Origin: Flectonema sp. DT1601
Taxonomy: Eukaryota; Euglenozoa; Diplonemea; Diplonemida; Diplonemidae
NCBI GenBank assembly: GCA_964019425.1
Contig: OZ025806.1
Span: 236,374-300,373, forward strand
Length of the DNA stretch: 64,000 nucleotides
Reading direction: 5' to 3'
Shown here: piece after piece, positions 10,992 to 21,874 of the stretch
Layout of the letters: each line of letters begins with the position of its first letter
How positions within the stretch are numbered: position 1 is the stretch's first letter
Made by a program: the position numbers and the translations under genes
The notes under the pieces: model-generated
The model's input: only the letters and a program-made list of their open reading frames with translations
Told to the model about the DNA's origin: nothing
Database searches by the model: none

Positions 10992-11282
10992 AGCCTTTTG
11001 TGGAGCTATCCACTCTGCGGTCTTTTTAGGCCCCTCTATCTACTTTGCTTTATAAGACCCAATGTTTCTTCTCATCCAATTGCTTTTCTCAAGTTGCCTC
11101 TTCGGCATTCATTTGCCAACCACATTATTTATCAAAATATATATTATAAACAAGTAGTTACTCCGATTTTTCTGTTTTAGAGCGTAGCTCGTTTTCCTTT
11201 AAACAGTATTTACCAAAAAAAACTCTAGGGTTAGCTGCCCGAAATTAAAAAAAAAGGAATAGTTTAAAAAAAAAGATCTTAA
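10992..11282 (+). other. 5' flank of the R2-type element
   Basis: AT-rich sequence between the end of the left 3624-bp repeat and the stop codon (TAA, 11280-11282) that bounds the large open frame. It probably contains the 5' untranslated region of the element. No promoter motif or ribozyme fold is recognised. Confidence 0.4.
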
Positions 11283-11432
11283 CTCATCGATATTGTTTCT
11301 GAGCCATTCTCTTTTCTATTTTTTTTTTTTTTTATTATTGCTACTTCACAACAAAAAAAAAAAGAAACACCGGGCCGGCGGTGTCATAAAGATACTGGCA
11401 ACCATCTCTCAGCCAACCCAGCCCCCGAGGCT

Positions 11433-14400
11433 TTGCAAGAGGCTATTTCGAGATCGGCTCTGGATGGGGATAAAACTTTAGTAGCCAAATGTCCTTTATG
11501 TTTTGAGACATACCTCAAAGGTCCAGTTGCGCATTTTAGACGTAACTGTAAGTTTAGTAAGGAATTTAAGGACTATAAGTCACGTTTTCCCCCATCTACC
11601 CACTCCCAAGTTAAAGATTGTTACCACTTACCTTGTCCAGAATGTGGTAAGCTTTTCAAAAGTATCGCTACGAGAGCGAAACACTGTGTTAACGGTACAT
11701 GTAAAGGTACACCTCTGTCTCCCCTCACAGGGAATAATTCAGACCTGGAACCTCCCTTTGTAGGAGAATCTGTAGATTTTAAAACTTCACAAACAGCTTT
11801 CGTTCCTTATAACTCTACAACACCCACTTTTACCCCGTTACACCCGTCTCGTCTCAAATTCCGATCTTTTGGAACTGAATGGAAGGACATCGACGTTTCT
11901 GCTGCAGAAAAACTTCAAACTTTCACCGTCGAAACAGAAAATTCTTCAAAACCTGCCGACCAACTTGATAAACTACTCAAAACGGTTTATCAAATATGTA
12001 GCGGTTTCTTTGAAGAAACAAAGCGGAATTTACCCCGCAAACAGAAATCAAGGGAAGAGGTCATCCTCGACCAAGAAAAACTTGAATGTCGTCTGGAAAT
12101 GAAACAGCTAAGACAGGAGCTCCGCAAATCTGGGCCTTCTATAGAGAACGCTGTCAAATGGAAAGAGGCAAGAACGAGAATGAAAAGGATTTTCCGAATG
12201 TATCGGAATTTAGAAAAGAAAAATTTATTCAAAAAATTACAAGATAAATTTCGTCAAAATCCGTTTACTGCCATAAAAGAAGAACTCCAAAAAGAAGATC
12301 CTCAACCCCCCTCCCTTGATATTCCAGAGGAAAAAATAATTGAACATTTTAAAAACAACTATTGTGACAATGAAAAAAAAAAAACTGATTTCACCCATCC
12401 CTCTTTTTTACCTAAGTCTGACTACAAGACAATGGATGATATCCAGTTCCCGAGCTTCGAACAGTTTGGTATTCTCTTATCAAAGAAAAAAAACAAATGT
12501 GCCCCTGGTCCCAATTGCATACCTTATGTTGTATGGAAAAAGGTCCCAACTTTTATGGAAGCACTTTACAAGGTATTAAAGAGAATTTTCGAACTCAAGG
12601 CCTATCCGGATAGTTGGGGCTTAGCATTTGTAACAATGCTCCCAAAGCCCAACTCCGATGGGAAAGACATCTCGAAAACGAGACCGATAGCTGTGGGCAA
12701 CTGCGACGGGAAAATTTTTAATACGGTTATTCAGGAAGCCGTCGCAAACCACACTCTTTCTAAATTTAATTTTCAAAAAGGCTTTAGGAAAGGTGTCTCT
12801 GGATGTATCGAACATGCCACGATCACCTCAGAGATTTTTAAAGAAGTGAAAGCTCTCCGGAAAAACCTAACAATTGTCTGGGTGGATTTGGCAGATGCTT
12901 TCGGCTCAGTCAAACATCAATTAATTTTCTTTGCTTTAAAATATTTCGGAATTCACGAAAGAATAATCGGTTTCTATAAAAGGTATTATTCCTCCATGCG
13001 CGTCCAAATCAGAGTTGGAGAAGGCCTGACGCCCACTATCCCTTTTGAAGTTGGTGTCTTTCAAGGCTGCGTTTCCTCCCCAACCCTTTTTAATTTGGTA
13101 TTCCAACTACTGCTCTTTTCCTTAGCAGTTCATCAACAGGAAGCCTACGAGTTTAACAATAAATCCCTCCAACTATTAGTTGCAGCTTTTGCTGATGATT
13201 TACAACTTACCACGTCATCAAAGGCGGGGGCAAAATTGCTAATCAAGTCGCTCGAACAGTTTCTTTCCTGGTCTCGTGGTATGAAAGCGAAACCCCAGAA
13301 ATGCATTGCCCACAGCTTTGTACAAGGGAAACCAGCTAACCCGGACCTGAAGATTAACAATGTTCCGATTACGAATCTCCAGGAAGCTGGAGAGTTCAAA
13401 TACCTCGGGCGTTGGTTTGAGCCGAACGCCAAAGAACAGAAATTGCGAGAGCGCCTGACCACTTTTACCAGGAATTTTTTAAAAAAAGTCGACGCCATGC
13501 CACTATATGGGTCTCAGAAGGCTTGGTCTGTCCAACACTTGTTATTGTCAAGGTTAACATGGAGTTTAATGATCCATGACTTATCTCTCCCTTTTGCCAA
13601 AAAAATGGACAAAATTATTAAACCTTTTTTGAAGAAATGGTGGGGATTTGTCCGCTCTGCGAACACAGTCATCCTTTTTACCGGTTCAAAGAACACTGTT
13701 GGTCTCAGACACAAAAGAGTTGAGACGCTATATAAACAAGCGCAATCAATTAAACTAGACATCCTCAGATCCTCACAGGACTCTGACATGCACGGTGTCT
13801 ACAATGTTATTATGGAGAAATCGTCCAACTGGTCGAAAAAGTTTTCAGCTTCTGCTGAGTGGGAGCGCCTTATTAAGTTTTTTTCTTACCGTTCTCTTGC
13901 GAAGCAATCAGCTGGTCTTGGTCACCGATTGCGCGATCTACGTACTACTCGCCCCGATCTCCTTAAGCGTTTTGAAGTGGAAGCCACAGATGAACTACTG
14001 AACTCTTTGAATAAATTACAAGTCCAAGGTCAGTGGAAGGAGTGGTCTAAATGTATGATAAACGATTTCACCTGGAATAAGGTACTTAGGGAGGGAAATC
14101 CTGCCTATATCTCATTTCAACTGAAAGCGGTTACAAACACCCTCCCCTCACAAGATAATTTAAAGAGGTGGAACATCACCAATGTGGACCAAAATTGTGT
14201 TTTGTGTGGCAAAGTGAATCCTACCCTCAGGCATGTCTTAACAGGCTGTCCTGTCTCTTTAACACAAGGGAGGTTCACGTGGCGTCACGACAGCGTTCTA
14301 AAACGCATTGTTATCTTCTTGGAAGAGTTGATAATAAAAGCCAACAAAAGAAAAGAAAACCTCCCGCCTCCCTCTCAAACTTTTTTAAAAACAGGGGAAA

Positions 14401-16559
14401 ATAAACCCCTAGAAAGAATTTCTAAAGAGACAGGCGAACTTTCACTAGCGAATGATTGGGTCATCCTCGACGATGTCGGTGATAACCGCCTAATTGTTCC
14501 TCTTGAAGTGTGCCATGTCTCGTCCTCTCTAAGACCAGACATTTTTATTTATTCTTTTTTTGCGAAAAGAGCACTGATTCTGGAGCTGACGTGTCCAAAT
14601 GAAGATCGTTTCGAAACCTCTCATGTCTTAAAGGAAAAGAAATACCTAAAGCTAAGAGACTCGATCATCGCTAATGGCTTCGACTGTAACATTTTTACTA
14701 TTGAAGTTGGCGTACGAGGAAACATCTGCATGGACCAGCTGAACATCTGGACACGTCACATCGGTTCACCTTTAGCACCAACAAAAGCTTTATTTTGTGA
14801 ATGCACCAGAATCGCCAGACAGTGCTCATATGTTCTGTTCCAGACGAGGAACCTCCCCACGTGGCATTCAAGACCACTAATGCGCAGCATTAAAGAAGAA
14901 CCTGCCACTGCAAGTTTTATAAAAGATGGTAAAGAAATCTTCCCTGTGGAAGAAGTCAAAATCCACAAAGTAACAAAACTGAAAACGATCGAAAAGCTCA
15001 CCATTGAAAGATCGTGGCTTGAGAAATGTTTTATCTGGCAAACTTGTTACGCATCGGCTCTTTCTATTCTACTTATTGCCAATGGTTCTTCCTCCCCGGC
15101 CCCTTCTGTTTTGTTAGATGAGGATGAGCTCACTGGACTCTCCTTGTCATTCTCTTCTATTTCTTCCATCTCTTTCCAGACTCCCCCACCTGAACTCATG
15201 TCAACGGGATCGCAAACACTTCCTGCTGATTTCGCTATAGTGATAAGAACTCAATCTGACATGGGTTCTCAAACCCCCTTGTACAAAAAAAAAGAAGGAA
15301 AATTAAGGCTGAAACTTTCCTTGAAATGCCAGATTTTAGAAAACGAATTAGAGCAAATGAAAGAACGAATTTTTTATGTTCTATTTTTATTTTACTTTAA
15401 TGCGATGTCAGCCTCCCTCGAGAAAGACAAGCAGTTACTAAATGGATTACCTGTTGAGATCAAAGCTACCAACCAGGATCCATCCTCACTTCCTCCTGCG
15501 CCCCCTGTTTTAATTATTGAAAAAGATAGAAAAGAATATGAACTTCTGGAAGGAGTAATTCAACGGTTAACAGCAGAACGCGATGAATCGAAGACTTCTC
15601 TTTCTGCACTAGTTCGACAATATGACTTAGTGGAAGATTACAGGAAACGTGAGCTCGCAAATCTGACTCAGAGAGCAGACCTATCGGAAATGGCGCTCTT
15701 TAATTACCATCAAAGGTTTGTTCTTCTGTCGAACGAATTGGAGACCAAATGTAATGAGGAAAGAGAAAGTAAAATAAGACTTTTCTATACTCAACAGGAG
15801 GTCGAGAGTTTGCGTGCCGCGCGTCCCCGTATGACCCACTTTAGTCAACAAGTTTCCCCCCGAACCCCCGTTCTGTATGAATCTGTTGCTATGATGAAGA
15901 TAGCAAAGAACTACCTCTCGCTCTTTACAACTACGAGTAGTCTTTTTACTCCTCTTATTAAACCCCTTATCCCTACCCTTAATTATATCACCCCTCTTTG
16001 TCCTCTAGCCTCAATTCCTCCGACAATGCCGCAGAGTGAAGCTCTCGACCGCACGCCGACCAAGATTTTACGACAAGAGAGTCACGTTATCTCCGTTAAA
16101 GAGAATACACCTATTGCGAGACAATGGTCCGAGGGTAGGATTGACTTACTCGAGAACTACTGTCGAGCAGTAGATGACTCTCTCGAAACAAACGAGAAAG
16201 CGGCAGAGCTCTCAGAACAACTTCTGGATGCCCAACTTCGCCTCTCGGAGCTGAATCACCAACGGTGTACAACTCACGCAGAGCAGCTTGAGCAATCCAT
16301 GATGTTAACGGGACTGGCGAGCGATTTAAATGCTCAACTCGCCTTGGCACGGTCTCAAATTGCGGCCCTGAAGTTCCAATTAGCTTCATGGGCAGAAGGT
16401 TTGAGTCCGCCAGACACAGAAGAACATGAGGAAAATGAAACTCCGCCGAGAAAGTCTGAGCGTTCAACTCTGAAAAAACGAACCCCTCCATCAAGATATC
16501 GTTACAATCGAAGGAGATGTTCTGCTGATGACGTTCACGGTGACTCCACCCCCTTGTAA
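11433..16559 (+). CDS. R2-type non-LTR retrotransposon protein: zinc fingers, RT, restriction-like endonuclease, long C-terminal extension
   Basis: 1708 codons. Two N-terminal zinc fingers (CPLC ... H ... C at residues 20-39; CPEC ... H ... C at 69-90) are of the DNA-binding kind of R2-clade elements. Reverse transcriptase lies at about 355-665: TRPIAVGNCDGKIFN (RT motif 2), WVDLADAF with catalytic D485, GVFQGCVSSP, and FADD at 586-589. A C-x2-C-x8-H-x4-C knuckle at 922-939 and an endonuclease motif RPDI ... LILELTCP with a following EKKY (1034-1071) match the CCHC plus PD-(D/E)xK order of restriction-like-endonuclease LINEs. Known R2 proteins are about 1000-1200 residues. Residues 1150-1708 are extra and include a Ser-rich linker and Glu/Leu/Gln-rich, probably coiled-coil, segments. 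The frame is open from 11283, but 11433 is TTG and no in-frame ATG precedes about codon 223. The ZF/RT/RLE identification is firm; the initiation site is unknown. Confidence 0.9.
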   Translation: MQEAISRSALDGDKTLVAKCPLCFETYLKGPVAHFRRNCKFSKEFKDYKSRFPPSTHSQVKDCYHLPCPECGKLFKSIATRAKHCVNGTCKGTPLSPLTGNNSDLEPPFVGESVDFKTSQTAFVPYNSTTPTFTPLHPSRLKFRSFGTEWKDIDVSAAEKLQTFTVETENSSKPADQLDKLLKTVYQICSGFFEETKRNLPRKQKSREEVILDQEKLECRLEMKQLRQELRKSGPSIENAVKWKEARTRMKRIFRMYRNLEKKNLFKKLQDKFRQNPFTAIKEELQKEDPQPPSLDIPEEKIIEHFKNNYCDNEKKKTDFTHPSFLPKSDYKTMDDIQFPSFEQFGILLSKKKNKCAPGPNCIPYVVWKKVPTFMEALYKVLKRIFELKAYPDSWGLAFVTMLPKPNSDGKDISKTRPIAVGNCDGKIFNTVIQEAVANHTLSKFNFQKGFRKGVSGCIEHATITSEIFKEVKALRKNLTIVWVDLADAFGSVKHQLIFFALKYFGIHERIIGFYKRYYSSMRVQIRVGEGLTPTIPFEVGVFQGCVSSPTLFNLVFQLLLFSLAVHQQEAYEFNNKSLQLLVAAFADDLQLTTSSKAGAKLLIKSLEQFLSWSRGMKAKPQKCIAHSFVQGKPANPDLKINNVPITNLQEAGEFKYLGRWFEPNAKEQKLRERLTTFTRNFLKKVDAMPLYGSQKAWSVQHLLLSRLTWSLMIHDLSLPFAKKMDKIIKPFLKKWWGFVRSANTVILFTGSKNTVGLRHKRVETLYKQAQSIKLDILRSSQDSDMHGVYNVIMEKSSNWSKKFSASAEWERLIKFFSYRSLAKQSAGLGHRLRDLRTTRPDLLKRFEVEATDELLNSLNKLQVQGQWKEWSKCMINDFTWNKVLREGNPAYISFQLKAVTNTLPSQDNLKRWNITNVDQNCVLCGKVNPTLRHVLTGCPVSLTQGRFTWRHDSVLKRIVIFLEELIIKANKRKENLPPPSQTFLKTGENKPLERISKETGELSLANDWVILDDVGDNRLIVPLEVCHVSSSLRPDIFIYSFFAKRALILELTCPNEDRFETSHVLKEKKYLKLRDSIIANGFDCNIFTIEVGVRGNICMDQLNIWTRHIGSPLAPTKALFCECTRIARQCSYVLFQTRNLPTWHSRPLMRSIKEEPATASFIKDGKEIFPVEEVKIHKVTKLKTIEKLTIERSWLEKCFIWQTCYASALSILLIANGSSSPAPSVLLDEDELTGLSLSFSSISSISFQTPPPELMSTGSQTLPADFAIVIRTQSDMGSQTPLYKKKEGKLRLKLSLKCQILENELEQMKERIFYVLFLFYFNAMSASLEKDKQLLNGLPVEIKATNQDPSSLPPAPPVLIIEKDRKEYELLEGVIQRLTAERDESKTSLSALVRQYDLVEDYRKRELANLTQRADLSEMALFNYHQRFVLLSNELETKCNEERESKIRLFYTQQEVESLRAARPRMTHFSQQVSPRTPVLYESVAMMKIAKNYLSLFTTTSSLFTPLIKPLIPTLNYITPLCPLASIPPTMPQSEALDRTPTKILRQESHVISVKENTPIARQWSEGRIDLLENYCRAVDDSLETNEKAAELSEQLLDAQLRLSELNHQRCTTHAEQLEQSMMLTGLASDLNAQLALARSQIAALKFQLASWAEGLSPPDTEEHEENETPPRKSERSTLKKRTPPSRYRYNRRRCSADDVHGDSTPL

Positions 16560-17020
16560 TTCTCTTTTTCCTTACTTTCACATCACTTTGTTTAGTTAGT
16601 TTTTTAGCTTATTTATTATTTATTGTTCGTTTTTGTTTGTATTATTTTATCGATATGTTTATGTCCGTCAGATCATAACGTTAATCAGGTTAATTGTTAA
16701 TTGTTAATTATAAATGGTCTAAACCCCAATCCAAGTTCCCAAGGCTTGGCATAGATTTGAGTGACGCCTTACTGGCCTCCTCATCCTCTATGAGTGGTGA
16801 GGGGGCCAGCAATGGTTTTTTTTTTTTTTTTTTTTCTCTTATTTCTTTTTTTCTTTTTCTTTTACTCTAATATGAAATATTTTTGAACAAAATGTGATTA
16901 TTAATTTAAAAAAAAAAAAAAAAAATAATAATGTAAATGAATAATAAAAAAAAAAAAAAAAAAAACATGCCTTGGGAATACAATCAAAGCCCCAATTAAT
17001 CGGTCCTTTCTTTTTCCTTC
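16560..17020 (+). other. 3' flank of the R2-type element with a 12-bp hairpin
   Basis: No gene. The hairpin CTGGCCTCCTCA (16772-16783) with TGAGGGGGCCAG (16798-16809) has 11 Watson-Crick pairs and one G-T pair and is followed by a T-tract at 16816-16835. A second short inverted pair is CCCAAGGC (16738-16745) and GCCTTGGG (16969-16976). R2-clade reverse transcriptases recognise structured 3' UTR RNA, so this may be that signal (inference). Confidence 0.5.
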
Positions 17021-17718
17021 TTGTCAAGTGATCGCTCCACTCGTCGATCACCAAAACCGATTGTATTTATATCTGTTCTTTTCTCAACGATCGGCTATAC
17101 CGACCATTTTTTTTTTATAAATAATTGTTTTCTTCTTCTCGACGATCAGATCCAATTGATCGACCTTTTTTTTTTTTTTTTTTCCTTTATTCCTTCCATC
17201 CCTCCCGCTCCCCTAATTTTAAATAAAAACAAGATCAGCTCAGCTTGATCGTTAATCTTTTTTTCTTTTTTTAATTTAAACTGATTGTATTTATATCTGT
17301 TTATTTTTCTCGACGATCGGCTATACCGATCAACCTTTAAAATAATTTCTTCTTCTCGACGATCAGATCCAATTGATCAACCTTTTCTTTTTTTTTCCTC
17401 TATTCCTTCCATCCCTCCCGCTCCCCTATTTGTAATAAAAACAAGATCAGCTCAGCTTGATCGTTAATCTTTTTTTCTTTTTTTAATTTAAACTGATTGT
17501 ATTTATATCTGTTTATTTTTCTCAACGATCGGCTATACCGATCAACCTTTAAAAAAATTTCCTCTTCTCGACGATCAGATCCAATTGATCAACCTTTTCT
17601 TTTTTTTTTCCTCTATTCCTTCCATCCCTCCCGCTCCCCTATTTGTAATAAAAACAAGATCAGCTCAGCTTGATCGTTAAATTTTTTTTTCTTTCTTTTT
17701 TGTTGGTCCTAGTCAAGA
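17021..17718 (+). repeat. Second hairpin-repeat family, three units of about 215 bp
   Basis: Units start near 17052, 17277 and 17490 with (A/C)CGATTGTATTTATATCTGTT or AAACTGATTGTATTTATATC. Each carries GATCGG-CTATA-CCGATC (first unit slightly different), GATCA ... TGATC and GATCA-GCTCAGCT-TGATC palindromes, with T-rich and CCTCCCGCTCCCC tracts between. The shared AAACTGATTGT core suggests kinship with the main hairpin satellite. The third unit runs directly into the right 3624-bp repeat. Confidence 0.8.
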
Positions 17719-19388
17719 CCTTAAACTGACTAACCGGTCTTAATTTTAAATAAGTGTTAACCTAGTTTCTCTTTTCCTTTTCAATTTCCTTTTAATACTC
17801 TCTATCTGGTCTGTTATGTCATATTTCTCATTTAATTTTATCATCCATTTTACTTTTCACTGTTTCCCATCTACATTTTATTTTCAAATAGTTACGGTCT
17901 GTTAAAAAAAAAAAAAAAGTTTAAATAAGTTAAATTGAACATGTTAACTCAATTCCTCAATTCTTCCGTCATGGTCATGACATTCTTTTTCGTTTCTCTA
18001 ATGCACAAGAGATACCATCACTCATGAGATACCAACGCACATACGAGATACCAGCACTCCAGAGATACCGACACGCTAGAGATACCAAGTCACTTGAGAT
18101 ACCTCCTTGTAAATTAATTCCCGGTATTTCAAATTTGAATTGATAGTGTCAACTCTGCTTGCTGCTCTTGTTAATGTGTTGTCTCCTGAAAGTGATCTTA
18201 ACTCCTGTAAAAAGAAAAAAAAAAAGAAATCAAAAAAGAAGAATTTTCAAACGAAGTTATAACAACCCCTACCACCCATTATGATCAATTCCGCTTGTTT
18301 TTTTTTTTTTTTTTTAAAACAAAAAAAAAAATAAAAAATTATAAAAGATTAAACAATGTTATCATTGTATTTTTATCGATCGACTATGTCGATTACTTTC
18401 TATTTTCCGTCCTGGTCAAGACGCTAAACTGATTGTTTTTTTTTTTTTTTCAAAATTAATAAAAAAGAATATAAAAAAAAAAATAAAAAAAAGAATAAAC
18501 AATGTTATCATTGTTTTTTTATCGTTCGACTTTGTCGACTAATTTCTATTCTCCGTTTTTTTCTTAAAAAATAAATAAAAAGAATTTAAAAAAAAAAAAA
18601 AAAAAAAAAGAATAAACAATGTTATCATTGTTTTTTTATCGATCGACTATGTCGATTACTTTCTATTTTCCGTTTTTTTCTTTAAAAATAAATAAAAAGA
18701 ATAAAAAAAAAAAAAAAAGGAATAAACAATGTTATCATTGTTTTTATTTTATCGATCGACTATGTCGATTACTTTCTATTTTCCGTCCTGGTCAAGACGC
18801 TAAACTGATTGTTTTTTCTTTAAAAAATAAAAAGAAGGATTTAAAAAAAAGAAGAAAAAAAAAAAAAAGAATAAACAATGTTATCATTGTTTTTTTATCG
18901 ATCGACTATGTCGATCACTTTCTATTTTTCGTCCTGGTCAAGACGCTAAACTGATTGTTTTTTCTTTAAAAATAATAAAAAGGATTTAAAAAAAAAAAAA
19001 AAAAAAAAAAGAATAAACAATGTTATCATTGTTTTTTTATCGATCGACTATGTCGATCACTTTCTATTTTCCGTCCTGGTCAAGACGCAAAACTGATTGT
19101 TTTTTTTTCAAAATTAATAAAAAAGAATACAAAAAAAAATAAAAAAAAAAAGAATAAACAATGTTATCATTGTTTTTTTTTTTATCGTTCGACGTTGTTG
19201 ACTAATTTCTATTTTCCGTTTTTTTTTTTTCTTTTTAAAAAATAAATAAAAAGATTTAAAAAAAAAAAAAAAAAGAATAAACAATGTTATCATTGTTTTT
19301 TTTATCGATCGACTATGTCGATTACTTTCTATTTTCCGTCCTGGTCAAGACGCTAAACTGATTGTTTTTTCTTTAAAAAAAAAAAAAG

Positions 19389-19425
<37 letters not shown>

Positions 19426-20199
19426 ATAAACAATGTTATCATTGTTTTTTTTTTATCGATCGACTATGTCGATCACTTTCTATTTTCCGTCCTGGTCAAG
19501 ACGCTAAACTGATTGTTTTTTTTTTCAAAATTAATAAAAAAGAATATAAAAAAAAAAATAAAAAAAAAAGAATAAACAATGTTATCATTGTTTTTTTTTT
19601 TATCGTTCGACTTTGTTGACTAATTTCTATTTTCCGTTTTTTTTCTTTTTAAAATAAAAAGAATTTAAAAAAAAAAAAAAAAAAGAGTAAACAATGTTAT
19701 CATTGTTTTTTTTATCGATCGACTATGTCGATTACTTTCTATTTTCCGTCCTGGTCAAGACGCTAAACTGATTGTTTTTTTTTCAAAATTAATAAAAAAG
19801 AATATAAAAAAAAACAAAAAAAAAAAGAATAAACAATGTTATCATTGTTTTTTTTTATCGTTCGACTTTGTCGACTAATTTTTATTTTCCGTTTTTTTTC
19901 TTTAAAAATAAATAAAAAGAATTTAAAAAAAAAAAAAAAAAAAGAATAAACAATGTTATCATTGTTTTTTTATCGATCGACTATGTCGATCACTTTCTAT
20001 TTTCCGTCCTGGTCAAGACGCTAAACTGATTGTTTTTTCTTTAAAATAATAAAAAGGATTAAAAAAAAAAAAAAAAAAAAAAAAGAATAAACAATGTTAT
20101 CATTGTTTTTTATCGATCGACTATGTCGATCACTTTCTATTTTCCGTCCTGGTCAAGACGCTAAACTGATTGTTTTTTCTTTAAAAAATAATTAAAAGG

Positions 20200-20230
<31 letters not shown>

Positions 20231-20622
20231 ATAAACAATGTTATCATTGTTTTTTTATCGATCGACTATGTCGATCACTTTCAATTTTCCGTCCTGGTCA
20301 GGACGCTAAACTGATTGTTTTTTCTTTAAAAATAAATAAAAAGAATAAAAAAAAAGAAAAAAAAAAGGAATAAACAATGTTATCATTGTTTTTTTTTTAT
20401 CGATCGACTATGTCGATTACTTTCTATTTTCCGTCCTGGTCAGGACGCTAAACTGATTGTTTTTTCTTTAAAAATAAATAAAAAGAATAAAAAAAAAAGA
20501 AAAAAAAAAGGAATAAACAATGTTATCATTGTTTTTTATCGATCGACTATGTCGATCACTTTCTATTTTCCGTCCTGGTCAAGACGCTAAACTGATTGTT
20601 TTTTCTTTAAAATAATTAAAAG

Positions 20623-20655
<33 letters not shown>

Positions 20656-20908
20656 ATAAACAATGTTATCATTGTCTTTTTTCTATCGATCGACTATGTG
20701 GATCACTTTCAATTTTCCGTCCTGGTCAGGACGCTAAACTGATTGTTTTTTCTTTAAAAATAAATAAAAAGAATAAAAAAAAAAAAAAAAAAAAGGAATA
20801 AACAATGTTATCATTGTTTTTTTTCTATCGATCGACTATGTCGATTAATTTCTATTTTCCGTCCTGATCGAGACGCTAAACTGATTGTTTCCTTTTTTTA
20901 AATAATAA

Positions 20909-20946
<38 letters not shown>

Positions 20947-21342
20947 ATCTCCCTGCTATCCTCATATCCCCACAATAATATTATACCTTTTCATTTTCTC
21001 TTTCCTTTTCTGGTCTTTTTTTTTTCTTTTTTTCCTTTTTCATACAACGTTTTTTATTTATATTTTATTTTTTTTTTTTTTTTTCATGTTTGATTATTTC
21101 CTCTTCATATTTTTTTTCTATTCTTTCTTTTTTTTTTTTTTTTTTTTTTTCTCTACCTCTCTCTTAATTCTGTTCGTTTCTTTGAAACGAAAATTCATTT
21201 GAATATTATTCCTTGGTCAGCAACCATCATTGTCGCCCTTTGGGCCTGTTAAAAAAAAAAAAAAAATAAAAAGAAAGTTTACGTCGGGAATAGGGCAGGA
21301 GCCAAAAGCTCCCAGTCCGTTACTTCCCACTTATCGAAATTC
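17719..21342 (+). repeat. 3624-bp direct repeat, right copy
   Basis: Same content and order as 7368-10991: iterons at 18009-18103, 19 hairpin units at about 18341-20911, terminal module at 21165-21342. To its right it abuts the antisense LINE RNase H fragment at 21343. The two copies bracket 6.7 kb with the R2-type element. Confidence 0.9.
18009..18103 (+). repeat. Six GAGATACC iterons, right copy
   Basis: Same six sites as at 7658-7752, displaced by 10351, with the same 17/19/17/17/17 spacing. Confidence 0.85.
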
Positions 21343-21874
21343 TCTGGCTGCATCGAGTTTCTGTGATGGACAGCCTACGAGTAGGTGGAGTTGGTTGGAT
21401 GGAGCGCTATGGCAGAATGGACATATGATGGCTTTCCGCCAGTTTTGCATCAGTGGATGACACCCCGTTCTAAAATTCGCAATTCTGATTTCATCGCTCC
21501 TTTTCATGTCGGGAGGATATTTTATCGCGGCACCTTTGACGGTGTTTTTATAGCAAGTGTAACCAATTCTGTTCCAAATGTCCTTCGTGATCCCCCTCCT
21601 CACTCGGGATTTGTGATAGAAGAAGGATCCTCGGATTGGGATTTGAGGGAGGTATCTGTTGTGAGCCGATTTCTTAGCAAGTTCATCAACTTCGTCGTGT
21701 GCTTCTATCCCCATGTGAGAAGGGATGAATTGAAGATGTACTTTCATACCGCAGTTCCGTAGGTTCTCGAGGATGCCGAGGGATCTGGTGTTTCTCTGTT
21801 TACACCTGCCACCCTTCAACTCGTCCAACAATGATTTTGAGTCGGTATAGATTCTGACTGACTTAGTTAGCCCG
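21343..21874 (-). pseudogene. LINE RNase H / CCHC fragment, antisense
   Basis: Read on the minus strand from 21874, the frame opens inside an RNase H domain: IYTDSKSLLDEL (third catalytic Asp), PSHMGIEAHDEVDELA (catalytic His and Asp), then CPFCHSAPSNQLHLLVGC, the C-x2-C-x7-H-x4-C knuckle that follows RNase H in many LINEs. Coding sequence is cut on both sides, by the A1 repeat at the right (5') and by the 3624-bp repeat at the left. There is no start codon or RT, so it is a dead copy. It differs from the LINE at 62038-63499 although the domain order is the same. Confidence 0.85.

Noticed and set aside
7368-21342. 3624-bp direct repeats as LTRs of a retrotransposon
   Set aside because: The enclosed element is of R2 type, which has no LTRs. 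The repeats contain satellite units, lack TG...CA ends, and there is no primer-binding site or polypurine tract in the expected places.
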